A DNA stretch of 64,000 bases from Staphylococcus equorum (GTDB lineage Bacteria > Bacillota > Bacilli > Staphylococcales > Staphylococcaceae): assembly GCF_001747895.1 (NCBI RefSeq), contig NZ_LNNB01000012.1:1-64000 (forward strand), read 5' to 3'. The notes under the pieces are model-generated. The model was not told where the DNA came from. It worked only from the letters and a program-made list of their open reading frames with translations, and made no database searches. This document shows positions 8,406 through 15,935 of the stretch, piece after piece. A program made the position numbers and the translations under genes. Each line of letters starts with the position of its first letter. Position 1 is the stretch's first letter.

Positions 8406-11033
8406 ATGGGGGAAGCAAATAGAGAGACAGACTATGTTTCACAAAACAATCCTAATGATATTCGAACATTAATTGATGCTGCAAGTAAGGTTATTGTCCC
8501 GTTATCGCCCATTTCAGTGTTTGCGGCAAGAAGTCCGTGGTCTGGGTTAGAGGATAAAACGTTTGATGAAGTTGCACATTGGCTTAAACAAGTGCGAGAA
8601 GTAGATATTTATCCTGCGATAGCAAGTATATTAGAAGCTAAGAAACAAGGCGAAATAGATGACCACAAGATAGAGGAACGATTCCAACAGTGGTTGGAGC
8701 AAGCGTCATTAGCAATACCAAGAGAAAACGCAATAAAATATGGGCGTAATGCTTTAAAATTACATCCTTTAAAATCTAATCATCATATACAAGAGCAAGT
8801 CGATGCATTGGCACAACAGTTAGAGGATTTAGATTTATCAAGTGATGTCAAAAGCTCAACGCCGTTATTGTCTACGTATGTAATGGATGAAAATAATAAA
8901 AAATTAATCGATACAGTGGATTATCACGTTATTAAGTGGTGTAAGTTATTTGTTGATGATGCACAATCAGGGTGGACAATGCCGCATCGTGAAAAAGGAT
9001 TATTCTATTCTTGGAGACGTTTAATCCAATATGATCCAGCGTTAACAAAAGATCAACGTGCCCGGTTGAAGACTTTACCTGATGATGCTGAGTCATTAAT
9101 TAGAGCCACATTGTTAAAATTAGGTATTGCTGAGGCAGACACGCAAAATTATTTAGAGAATCATTTATTATCATTACCAGGTTGGGCAGGTATGATGCTA
9201 TGGCAGCATGAAAATAATAGTAAAATGGAGTCGTTGTTATTAGATTACCTTGCGCTTCGTTTAGGCATGGAGTGGGTAATCATGGAACCGTATTTATCAG
9301 ACTTACCTACAAATGATACATCAGCGAATCAATCTATTTCATTAGCGGATTGCATTTTGTCATGGATGCAATGGGGCGGTTTTACGGCACAACAATGGGA
9401 CAAATTAACAACGCAAGAACAACAGCAACATGTGTTATTTGCCGTTCAGTTTAATGATCAATTACGTCGTAAATTATTGTTAGAGGCTTGGGAAGCAACT
9501 TATAATCAGCAATTAAGAAAGATTATTGCGCCTGAAAAGCAAGTGTTGTTGGAGAATGACACGCCACTTGCACAAATGGCATTTTGTATAGATGTACGTT
9601 CTGAGCCATTTCGTAAACAAATTGAAGCAGCAGGTCCCTTTGAAACGATAGGTATTGCAGGGTTCTTTGGTTTGCCGATTGCCAAAAATGAACTTGGAAA
9701 TCAACATAGTCATCCATCTTTACCTGTAATGAGTAAGCCGCAGCATAAAATTAAAGAATATACACAAGAAAAAGAACCAACTATTTTCCGACAACGTAAG
9801 CATGTACTTGAATCGGTCACTTATACGTTTAAGAAAATGAAACAAAACGTGTTGCCTAGTTTACTATTACCAGAACTCAGTGGTCCGTGGTTAACACTAC
9901 AAACATTTACACGCAGTTTTATACCAAATCGTGTAGGCAACGTGATTCGCAAGTTCTATGCAGGTTGGTTGCAAAAGCCAGAAGATACAGCACTTACGCT
10001 TAATCATCATCATCGTAGAGAAGATGGTTTGCCTGTAGGGTTTACAAAAGATGAGCGGTTAAATTATACGCGCCAAGCGCTACGCTTAATGGATTTAACG
10101 ACGGACTTTTCACCTTTAGTTGTTATGTGTGGTCATGGTAGTCAAAGTGCGAACAATCCGTATGCTGCTTCGTTAGATTGTGGTGCATGTGGTGGTGCAG
10201 CAAGTGGTTTTAATGGCAAGGTATTAGCACAGTTGTGTAATTTGCCAGAAGTGAGACAAGGGCTAGCCCGAGATGGTATTGAAATTCCGGAAACGACCGT
10301 ATTTGCAGCTGCAGAACATCAGACTTCTGTGGATACATTAGAGTGGGTTTATGTACCAGAATTACCAGAAGCGGCACAAAAAGCTTATGATGCTATTGAA
10401 GCAGCAATGCCTAACGTCAGCTATTATGCTAATGAACAACGCTTAGAACAATTACCAAATAATAATGTAACGAAGAAAGATCCTGTCAATGAAGCACATC
10501 GCTTATCAAATGATTGGAGCGAGATAAGACCAGAGTGGGGATTAGCTAAAAATGCTGCCTTTATTATTGGACAACGTGAGCTAACAAAGCACAGTGACTT
10601 ACAAGGCAGAGCATTTTTGCATAATTATGATTGGAAAAACGACCAAGATGGTAGTATATTAGCCAATATTATTGGTGGGCCTGCAGTTGTAGCACAATGG
10701 ATTAACTTACAATACTATGCTTCTACAGTTGCGCCACATTATTATGGTAGTGGTAGTAAAACAACACAAACTGTGACAGCTGGCATTGGTGTTATGCAAG
10801 GGAATGCGAGTGACTTGTTAACAGGCTTACCTTGGCAATCCGTGATGTCGTCAGATGATAAAATGTACCATTCACCTATACGTTTACTTGTAGTGATCCA
10901 AGCTCCTGAAAACTTTGTAAAAGAAAGATTAGAAGCGGATAAAGCATTCCAACAAAAAGTACAAAACGGTTGGGTGAGATTAGCAACGATTGATGAAGAT
11001 GGCCAATGGCATGACTGGTTAACGGATTATTAA
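8406..11033 (+). CDS. mpsB: MpsB/DabA: DUF2309 bicarbonate-uptake subunit, beta-carbonic-anhydrase-like
   Basis: This 875-residue protein is of the UPF0753/DUF2309 family (DabA). It carries the zinc-site motifs of this family: C-x-D in MAFCIDVRSEPFR and the later H and C in MCGHGS...DCGACGG. This layout resembles beta-carbonic anhydrases. DabA binds the cytoplasmic face of DabB and is thought to hydrate CO2 unidirectionally, coupled to ion flow. Loss of MpsAB in S. aureus causes dependence on elevated CO2. Length and motifs are intact and it is co-transcribed with mpsA. Confidence 0.94.
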   Translation: MGEANRETDYVSQNNPNDIRTLIDAASKVIVPLSPISVFAARSPWSGLEDKTFDEVAHWLKQVREVDIYPAIASILEAKKQGEIDDHKIEERFQQWLEQASLAIPRENAIKYGRNALKLHPLKSNHHIQEQVDALAQQLEDLDLSSDVKSSTPLLSTYVMDENNKKLIDTVDYHVIKWCKLFVDDAQSGWTMPHREKGLFYSWRRLIQYDPALTKDQRARLKTLPDDAESLIRATLLKLGIAEADTQNYLENHLLSLPGWAGMMLWQHENNSKMESLLLDYLALRLGMEWVIMEPYLSDLPTNDTSANQSISLADCILSWMQWGGFTAQQWDKLTTQEQQQHVLFAVQFNDQLRRKLLLEAWEATYNQQLRKIIAPEKQVLLENDTPLAQMAFCIDVRSEPFRKQIEAAGPFETIGIAGFFGLPIAKNELGNQHSHPSLPVMSKPQHKIKEYTQEKEPTIFRQRKHVLESVTYTFKKMKQNVLPSLLLPELSGPWLTLQTFTRSFIPNRVGNVIRKFYAGWLQKPEDTALTLNHHHRREDGLPVGFTKDERLNYTRQALRLMDLTTDFSPLVVMCGHGSQSANNPYAASLDCGACGGAASGFNGKVLAQLCNLPEVRQGLARDGIEIPETTVFAAAEHQTSVDTLEWVYVPELPEAAQKAYDAIEAAMPNVSYYANEQRLEQLPNNNVTKKDPVNEAHRLSNDWSEIRPEWGLAKNAAFIIGQRELTKHSDLQGRAFLHNYDWKNDQDGSILANIIGGPAVVAQWINLQYYASTVAPHYYGSGSKTTQTVTAGIGVMQGNASDLLTGLPWQSVMSSDDKMYHSPIRLLVVIQAPENFVKERLEADKAFQQKVQNGWVRLATIDEDGQWHDWLTDY

Positions 11034-11116
11034 GCTATATTTGAATGTCATGTCATTGAAAATCTATGAGCATATTGATATCTTATCGTACTTAATTTAT
11101 TAAATAAAATATAAAT

Positions 11117-11132
11117 GATTTCCCGGGTGATA
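11117..11132. promoter_or_regulatory. Noc-box-like site between mpsB and mpsC
   Basis: GATTTCCCGGGTGATA matches 13 of 16 positions of the Noc site consensus. It lies in the 200-base gap before mpsC. This is the second CCCGGG-centred near-palindrome in the window. Confidence 0.3.
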
Positions 11133-11235
11133 TTGTAGAACTGTGGAGAAAAGTATGCAAAAATGATAATGTTATCTTTATTCAAATAATAATCTAACTT
11201 AACCTCATTTTGGTTCTACAGGAGATGCATACTAA

Positions 11236-11604
11236 ATGAAAACAACCAAAGGCACTTACGAGTCTGAAATCAGCAAAGCAATTACACAATGGGAAAAAGA
11301 CTTCCTTGGCCGTGGCTCTCTTTCTGTAAAAACAGATATATTGCGCGATATGATTATTGTGAGTTTACAAGGTGTATTAACACAAGCAGAGTATAAAGTT
11401 TGTGAAACGAACGAAGGACTAGTAACAATTAAAAGAACACGCTCAAAACTCGTGGAATCAGGTATTGAAGCACTCGATGACATTGTATTATCCATTACTG
11501 GTGAAGAAGTCAAAGGCTTTCATACTGATTTAAGTTCTCGTACAGGTGAACGTGTGATGATTTTTAAACTTCATAATGACCTTGAAAAACAAATTGCTGA
11601 ATAG
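11236..11604 (+). CDS. mpsC: MpsC family protein (DUF2294)
   Basis: This 122-residue cytosolic protein belongs to the DUF2294/MpsC-like family. It has a conserved ISKAITQWEKDFLGRGS N-terminus, the GVLTQAEY segment and a C-terminal SGIEALDDIVLSITGEEVKGFHTDLSS. In S. aureus mpsC is the third gene of the mps locus; its molecular role is unclear and it is less essential than mpsAB. A CAGGAGATG ribosome site precedes the start. It is separated from mpsB by about 200 bases, so it may have its own promoter. Confidence 0.85.
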   Translation: MKTTKGTYESEISKAITQWEKDFLGRGSLSVKTDILRDMIIVSLQGVLTQAEYKVCETNEGLVTIKRTRSKLVESGIEALDDIVLSITGEEVKGFHTDLSSRTGERVMIFKLHNDLEKQIAE

Positions 11605-11648
11605 AACAATTCACAGTATTTATTAATGAAAATTAAATTCTAGTATTT

Positions 11649-11692
11649 AAAAAGCCTAATCAATTTCCGAATAGAAGTTGATTAGGCTTTTT
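11649..11692. terminator. Terminator after mpsC
   Basis: A 15-bp stem, AAAAAGCCTAATCAA / TTGATTAGGCTTTTT, with T-runs in both directions. Confidence 0.85.
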
Positions 11693-11716
11693 AATATTGT
11701 AATTAAAGTATTTTTG

Positions 11717-11760
11717 GCAAAACAAGCACTTACCGATGTAAGGCTCAGTAAGTGCTTGTT
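11717..11760 (-). terminator. Terminator of peptide cluster 1
   Basis: A perfect 13-bp stem, AACAAGCACTTAC / GTAAGTGCTTGTT, followed by TTTT on the minus strand. It lies downstream of the three minus-strand peptide ORFs. Confidence 0.7.
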
Positions 11761-11817
11761 AATTATAGGAATTCAGAAGAAACGTTTACTTAAAAATGAC
11801 TATCATCATATATATAT

Positions 11818-11849
11818 TTGGGTGTTAAAGAATCATAATCTTTAATTAG
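11818..11849. repeat. 31-bp element, copy A
   Basis: TTGGGTGTTAAAGAATCATA followed by ATCTTTAATTAG. The same element occurs inverted just after peptide cluster 2 (15741-15772) and as an orphan at 12452-12482. Here it lies 26 bases beyond the last peptide ORF of cluster 1. Confidence 0.75.
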
Positions 11850-11875
11850 AGTTCTTAAGCGTTAACGTTTTGTTC

Positions 11876-11935
11876 TTATAATGGTAAAATACTTGATACT
11901 AAATCTAAAATTGTTTGTACGATATCTCCTAGCAT
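11876..11935 (-). CDS. PSM-like micropeptide C1 (19 aa), cluster 1
   Basis: The ORF encodes MLGDIVQTILDLVSSILPL, a leaderless amphipathic-helix peptide with net negative charge. A strong AAGGAGGGG site lies four bases before the ATG. Its paralogue at 15664 differs by D4E, I5L, V6L, I9V and L19V, all conservative, plus five synonymous codon changes. That pattern shows selection on the peptide. It is third in the transcription order of cluster 1. It resembles phenol-soluble modulins in size, lack of signal peptide and location beside mpsABC, but I do not recognise the sequence. Confidence 0.8.
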   Translation of the reverse strand: MLGDIVQTILDLVSSILPL

Positions 11936-12022
11936 AATACCCCTCCTTATAAAAGTTATGTAATCTCATAGTTCAAGACGTTATACAAAGTGTAAAATTG
12001 TCTCAATCTAAATTTACGAGGA

Positions 12023-12070
12023 TTATTTTAAAAGTGATTTGAAGATGAGTTCAACGATGTTTTCGATCAT
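12023..12070 (-). CDS. PSM-like micropeptide B1 (15 aa), cluster 1
   Basis: The ORF encodes MIENIVELIFKSLLK, a short amphipathic peptide with two acidic and two basic side chains. A GAAGGAGGG site lies seven bases before the ATG. The paralogue at 15520 is identical except S12A, although nine other codons differ synonymously. That is very strong evidence of a translated, conserved product. It is second in the cluster order. At 15 residues it is shorter than typical PSM-alpha peptides (about 20-25). Confidence 0.82.
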   Translation of the reverse strand: MIENIVELIFKSLLK

Positions 12071-12107
12071 TTCAATTCCCTCCTTCATAAATGCTATCTT
12101 GTAATTA

Positions 12108-12164
12108 CTATTCTACTTGGTCTAATACTAAGTTTAGGATTTGTTCTACTAGAGTTGCTAACAT
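12108..12164 (-). CDS. PSM-like micropeptide A1 (18 aa), cluster 1
   Basis: The ORF encodes MLATLVEQILNLVLDQVE, a leaderless amphipathic peptide, acidic overall. The ribosome site AAAGGGGGTG lies about six bases before the ATG. The paralogue at 15419 shares 15 of 18 residues, with five synonymous codon changes. It is the first gene of cluster 1. The leader contains TTTAGACACTT, which also occurs before cluster 2. Confidence 0.8.
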   Translation of the reverse strand: MLATLVEQILNLVLDQVE

Positions 12165-12379
12165 TGTATGCACCCCCTTTATCTGAATATTATAATAAAT
12201 ACATTTAAATTTGGTGGAAATTCCCCAAGTGTCTAAATTTAATGCGTAAGTGTTAATATGTTAAATTTATTGTAATTTTATATAAATTTAGTTGTATTTT
12301 AAATATTATAAAAAGATGTTGATTAATTTTTAATATGTTTAAATAGCACTACATACATTTGAGAGGTAGTGAATATGAC
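12165..12379. other. Leader/promoter region of peptide cluster 1
   Basis: AT-rich. On the minus strand it holds the TTTAGACACTT motif shared with the cluster 2 leader, but about 50 bases further from the first ATG. No confident -35/-10 pair or AgrA-type direct repeat could be fixed by eye. Confidence 0.4.
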
Positions 12380-12439
12380 TTGTTTAAAAATTTATACAAA
12401 AAACTTAAAAAACACTTGAATTTTGTGAGTATTTGGTAG
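12380..12439 (+). CDS. Possible cationic amphipathic micropeptide (19 aa), weak
   Basis: A TTG-started frame encodes (M)FKNLYKKLKKHLNFVSIW, a lysine-rich amphipathic stretch unlike its acidic neighbours. GAGAGG lies about 14 bases upstream, too far for an ideal ribosome site; a TTG at 12359 would extend it by seven residues. A good + strand terminator-like hairpin follows immediately (12457-12495). Chance cannot be excluded in such AT-rich DNA. Confidence 0.2.
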   Translation: MFKNLYKKLKKHLNFVSIW

Positions 12440-12451
12440 TATAATTTTAAA

Positions 12452-12495
12452 TTGGGTGTTAAAGAATCATAATTTTTAATTATGGTTCTTTTTCT
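12452..12495 (+). repeat. 31-bp element, copy B, within a terminator-like hairpin
   Basis: TTGGGTGTTAAAGAATCATA recurs here and continues into AATTATGGTTCTTTTTCTTTT. The second half pairs with the first (AAAGAATCATAATT / AATTATGGTTCTTT), giving a + strand terminator. No firm gene is upstream, so this may be a relic of a third peptide locus. Confidence 0.55.
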
Positions 12496-12901
12496 TTTGC
12501 CATTTTTTAAGTTATTTAGGCTATCTTACGCCTAAGAATAAGATTAAAGGTATACATAAAAGTTAAATTAATAATAAAATTTCAATCTATGCAGCACTAG
12601 TCTATTTGTAGAAATATTCCGTGAATCTAGTAATGATTGATATAAAGCTTCATTAAACGCCTCATTTTAAATCTTAATTACAGAATAAGGTTTAAAACTA
12701 TCCTTCTAGATACATTTTTAATAAACTATATAAGTCTATAATTATTTTAATGAGAGAAAATAGTTATGTATTTGTAAAGATATACTCAGATAGTTCTTAA
12801 TTATAAAATAGCTTATGAAATTAAAGCTGAAGTTGGATTTATTTCATAGAAAAATTGCTTATAATGGAATGGTATAGAGTATGAGTAAGGAGGAAGTGTA
12901 G
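12496..12901. other. Intergenic, upstream of mscS
   Basis: I see no gene, structured RNA or clear repeat. The end carries the mscS ribosome site (TAAGGAGGAAG). Confidence 0.4.
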
Positions 12902-13786
12902 TTGGATCAAATTAAAAGCATCCTTTATTCGTTAATTGAACCGTTAACGAAGGCAGAGACATATCAAACGTTGATATCGAATGTTATTATGATTTTTGTT
13001 TATATCATTGTGGCTTGGATTGTCCTACGTTTCATAAATAAAGCGATAGCACAATTCTTTAAAATACAAAATAGAGGTAAAAAAGCGAATAAAAAACGTT
13101 CGAAAACTTTAATAGCATTAGTTCAAAACGTAGTAGCATATGTGGTATGGTTTATAGTATTGACTACAATTTTAAGTAAGTTTGGTATAAGCGTTGGAGG
13201 CATTATTGCCAGTGCTGGTGTTGTTGGTTTAGCAGTTGGTTTCGGCGCACAAACAATTGTTAAAGATATTATTACGGGTTTCTTCATTATTTTTGAAAAT
13301 CAATTTGATGTAGGAGATTATGTTAAAATCAATAGTAGTGGTACTACCGTTGCAGAAGGTACAGTACAGTCCATTGGTTTACGTTCGATGCGAATTAATA
13401 CGATTACAGGTGAGTTAACAACATTACCTAATGGTAGTGTGGGTGAAATTACCAACTATTCAGTAACGAATGGTGAGTCAATGGTAGAAATACCAGTTTC
13501 CGTAGAAGAAGATATAGATAAAGTAGAAGAGATATTAGTCGAACATTTTGAAACAATGCGTTCTAAATATTACTTATTTATATCAAATCCAGAAGTGATT
13601 GGTATTAATTCCATTACAAGAGATGAAATTACATTGTGGATTTCTGCTGAAACGATACCTGGAGAAGGATTTTCAGGTGCACGTATTTTAAGAAAAGAGA
13701 TTTTAAAAGTATTTAAACAGCATGAGATTCAAATACCGAAACCTATGATGGTGCAATACGATGCGAATCAACAAAATAATGCATAA
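12902..13786 (+). CDS. Small-conductance mechanosensitive channel, MscS family
   Basis: This 294-residue protein has three N-terminal transmembrane segments. The third, pore-lining segment and the beta-domain entrance have the MscS signature GVVGLAVGFGAQTIVKDIITGFFIIFENQFDVGDYV. MscS channels open under membrane tension and release osmolytes. The start is TTG at 12902, nine bases after AAGGAGGAA. It leads an operon with DUF951 and ychF, the arrangement found downstream of parB in S. aureus; parB itself is not in this window. Confidence 0.92.
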   Translation: MDQIKSILYSLIEPLTKAETYQTLISNVIMIFVYIIVAWIVLRFINKAIAQFFKIQNRGKKANKKRSKTLIALVQNVVAYVVWFIVLTTILSKFGISVGGIIASAGVVGLAVGFGAQTIVKDIITGFFIIFENQFDVGDYVKINSSGTTVAEGTVQSIGLRSMRINTITGELTTLPNGSVGEITNYSVTNGESMVEIPVSVEEDIDKVEEILVEHFETMRSKYYLFISNPEVIGINSITRDEITLWISAETIPGEGFSGARILRKEILKVFKQHEIQIPKPMMVQYDANQQNNA

Positions 13787-13807
13787 GATGTTCGGAGGTG
13801 TGACAGA

Positions 13808-14023
13808 ATGACATCAAATTACGGTTTAAATGATATTGTAGAGATGAAAAAACAACATGCATGTGGCACGAATTGTTTTAAAATCATTCGTGTAGGTGCA
13901 GACATCCGAATAAAATGTGAAAACTGTCAAAGAAGTATTATGATCCCAAGACAAACTTTTAATAAAAAACTAAAAAAAATATTAGTGTCTCATCAAGATA
14001 CTGAAAATAAGGAGAATGAATAA
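13808..14023 (+). CDS. DUF951 family protein
   Basis: This 71-residue protein of the DUF951 family is found upstream of ychF across Firmicutes. It has the family features NDIVEMKKQHACGTN, WxxxRVGADIRIKC and a CxxC (CENC) near residue 40. Function is unknown. The stop overlaps the ychF start by one base (TAATG), so translation is coupled. Confidence 0.9.
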   Translation: MTSNYGLNDIVEMKKQHACGTNCFKIIRVGADIRIKCENCQRSIMIPRQTFNKKLKKILVSHQDTENKENE

Positions 14024-15120
14024 TGGCTTTAACAGCAGGTATAGTTGGTTTGCCCAACGTAGGTAAGTCTACACTTTTCAATGCAATCACAAAAGCAGGT
14101 GCACTGGCAGCGAATTATCCTTTCGCGACAATCGATCCTAACGTAGGTATCGTAGAAGTACCAGACAGCAGATTAGATAAATTAACAGAAATGGTACAAC
14201 CAAAGAAAACAATTCCAACAACATTTGAATTCACAGATATCGCTGGAATCGTTAAAGGGGCTTCTAAAGGTGAAGGACTTGGTAATAAATTCTTATCACA
14301 TATTCGAGAAGTAGATGCAATTTGCCAAGTGGTACGTGCATTTGACGACGATAATGTGACACACGTTTCAGGACGCGTAGACCCAGTTGATGATATCGAA
14401 GTAATTAATATGGAATTAGTATTGGCAGATTTAGAATCTGTTGAAAAACGTTTGCCAAAAGCAGAAAAAATGGCGAAACAAAAAGATAAAGATGCAGTGA
14501 ATGAAGCACGCATTTTAGCAAGAATTAAGGAAGCATTAGAAGAAGGAAATCCTGTTCGTAGCCTTGAATTTAATGACGACGATCAAAAATTTGTGAATCA
14601 AGCACAGTTATTAACTTCTAAAGAAATGTTATATATTGCAAACGTGGGCGAAGATGAAATTGGCGATGAAGATAATGAAAAAGTTAAATTAATTCGTGAG
14701 TATGCGAGCAAAGAAGATTCAGAAGTTATCGTAATTAGCGCTAAGATCGAAGAAGAAATTGCAACGCTTGAAGATGAAGATAGAGAAATGTTCTTAGAAG
14801 ACTTAGGTATTGAAGAGCCTGGTTTAGATCGTTTAATTCGTACAACATACGACTTACTTGGTTTAGCAACTTACTTTACTGCAGGTGTTCAAGAAGTACG
14901 TGCATGGACGTTCATCTCTGGTATGACAGCGCCACAGTGTGCGGGTATTATTCATACAGACTTTGAGCGTGGTTTTATCCGTGCCGAAGTAACAAGCTAC
15001 GATGATTACGTTGAATTCAATGGTGAAAATGGTGCCAAAGATGCTGGGAAACAGCGTTTAGAAGGTAAAGAATATATTATGAAAGATGGCGACGTCGTAC
15101 ACTTTAGATTTAACGTGTAA
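14023..15120 (+). CDS. ychF: Redox-regulated ATPase YchF (Obg family)
   Basis: This 365-residue protein has all YchF hallmarks: G1 GLPNVGKST at residues 8-16, G3 DIAG, and a changed G4 (NVGE in place of NKxD) that gives ATP rather than GTP preference. A helical insertion and a C-terminal TGS-type domain complete it. YchF binds ribosomes and is linked to stress responses. The gene is complete and of normal length. Confidence 0.95.
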   Translation: MALTAGIVGLPNVGKSTLFNAITKAGALAANYPFATIDPNVGIVEVPDSRLDKLTEMVQPKKTIPTTFEFTDIAGIVKGASKGEGLGNKFLSHIREVDAICQVVRAFDDDNVTHVSGRVDPVDDIEVINMELVLADLESVEKRLPKAEKMAKQKDKDAVNEARILARIKEALEEGNPVRSLEFNDDDQKFVNQAQLLTSKEMLYIANVGEDEIGDEDNEKVKLIREYASKEDSEVIVISAKIEEEIATLEDEDREMFLEDLGIEEPGLDRLIRTTYDLLGLATYFTAGVQEVRAWTFISGMTAPQCAGIIHTDFERGFIRAEVTSYDDYVEFNGENGAKDAGKQRLEGKEYIMKDGDVVHFRFNV

Positions 15121-15131
15121 GATAAGCACGG

Positions 15132-15172
15132 AGCCTTCTCATTACAGAATAGTGATGAGAAGGCTTTTTTAT
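15132..15172 (+). terminator. Terminator after ychF
   Basis: Stem GCCTTCTCAT / ATGAGAAGGC followed by TTTTTT. Confidence 0.85.
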
Positions 15173-15418
15173 TTTAGCTAAAACTACAATGTGTATTTAT
15201 GTGGAATTTTACACAATTGTATAAATGTAAAATAAAGAACGGGGCGATGGACTATTTAGTAAATATAAATGCAATCAATTCAGTTGTGCATTAAATAATT
15301 ATGTTATGTAAAACTAAAGTTAACTTTTAGTAAAAATATTATTTTCCTCCACAAAATGATTTTATTGAAAATTATTTTATGTTAGTCTGTATTTAGACAC
15401 TTCAAGGGGGTGCATCAT
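15173..15418 (+). promoter_or_regulatory. Leader/promoter region of peptide cluster 2
   Basis: A possible promoter is TTGAAA (15365-15370), 17 bases, TGTATT. The following TTTAGACACTT is shared with the cluster 1 leader and leads directly into the GGGGGTG ribosome site. The promoter call is tentative; the shared motif is seen directly. Confidence 0.35.
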
Positions 15419-15475
15419 ATGTTAGCAGATCTAGTAGAACAAATTCTTGGATTAATCCTTGATCAAGTTGAATAG
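15419..15475 (+). CDS. PSM-like micropeptide A2 (18 aa), cluster 2
   Basis: The ORF encodes MLADLVEQILGLILDQVE, a strongly acidic amphipathic peptide with no signal sequence. AAGGGGGTG lies before the ATG, as in cluster 1. It is the paralogue of the minus-strand ORF at 12108-12164, with 15 of 18 residues identical. First gene of cluster 2. If exported like PSMs it would need a dedicated ABC exporter such as Pmt, which is not seen here. Confidence 0.82.
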   Translation: MLADLVEQILGLILDQVE

Positions 15476-15519
15476 TAAAAATACAGTGAGTAGGTTTATG
15501 TGATGGGAGGGGCTCGATT

Positions 15520-15567
15520 ATGATAGAAAATATTGTCGAACTAATTTTTAAAGCATTACTTAAATAA
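15520..15567 (+). CDS. PSM-like micropeptide B2 (15 aa), cluster 2
   Basis: The ORF encodes MIENIVELIFKALLK. The ribosome site GGGAGGGG lies seven bases before ATG. It differs from the cluster 1 copy in one residue (A12 for S) while nine other codons differ silently. This is the best-conserved of the three peptide pairs. Confidence 0.84.
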   Translation: MIENIVELIFKALLK

Positions 15568-15595
15568 TACGAGGTATTTTGTGTAACATTTATAT

Positions 15596-15628
15596 TTTAA
15601 GTGTCACTTAAATTAAACAGTTAGAATA
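15596..15628 (+). promoter_or_regulatory. Inverted repeat plus ACAGTTAG motif between peptides B2 and C2
   Basis: TTTAAGTGTCACTTAAA is a 17-base palindrome. It is followed by AAACAGTTAGAATAAC, whose ACAGTTAG core resembles half of an AgrA direct repeat. Only one half-site is evident, so control by Agr is speculative. Confidence 0.25.
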
Positions 15629-15663
15629 ACAACATTCGATGTTTAGAATTAGGAGGCGTTACT

Positions 15664-15723
15664 ATGTTAGGCGAATTATTACAAACAGTATTAGACTTAG
15701 TATCAAGCATCTTACCAGTATAA
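15664..15723 (+). CDS. PSM-like micropeptide C2 (19 aa), cluster 2
   Basis: The ORF encodes MLGELLQTVLDLVSSILPV, hydrophobic and mildly acidic. An AGGAGG site lies seven bases before ATG. It is the paralogue of the ORF at 11876-11935: 14 of 19 residues are identical and the rest conservative. Third gene of cluster 2; the 31-bp repeat element follows 18 bases later. Confidence 0.82.
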   Translation: MLGELLQTVLDLVSSILPV

Positions 15724-15740
15724 AATTACCTAGAAGTACC

Positions 15741-15772
15741 CTAATTAAAGATTATGATTCTTTAACACCCAA
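15741..15772. repeat. 31-bp element, copy C (inverted relative to copies A and B)
   Basis: Reads CTAATTAAAGATTATGATTC then TTTAACACCCAA, the reverse complement of copy A with near-perfect identity. It sits after the third peptide ORF as copy A does, showing that the duplication includes the 3' flank. Confidence 0.75.
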
Positions 15773-15823
15773 TCAAAATACATTTATATTTAACGACTTA
15801 TAACGTTGAATATAAATATATAA

Positions 15824-15861
15824 GAGGCCGGACAACCAATCGTGTTGTTTGGCCTTTTTTC
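15824..15861 (+). terminator. Terminator of peptide cluster 2
   Basis: Stem GGCCGGACAAC / GTTGTTTGGCC (with G-U pairs) followed by TTTTTTCTT. Confidence 0.8.
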
Positions 15862-15897
15862 TTACCATAAAATTATGGCATACGATGTTAACATTTT

Positions 15898-15929
15898 AAA
15901 AAAGACAATCCCTGTAATAGAGATTGTCC
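15898..15929 (-). terminator. Terminator for the GH25 muramidase transcript
   Basis: Stem GACAATC / GATTGTC followed on the minus strand by TTTTTT. A second hairpin, TGCCAACAAA / TTTGTTGGCA (15936-15963), is next to it and belongs to the dispersed repeat. Confidence 0.6.
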
Positions 15930-15935
15930 TTGAGT

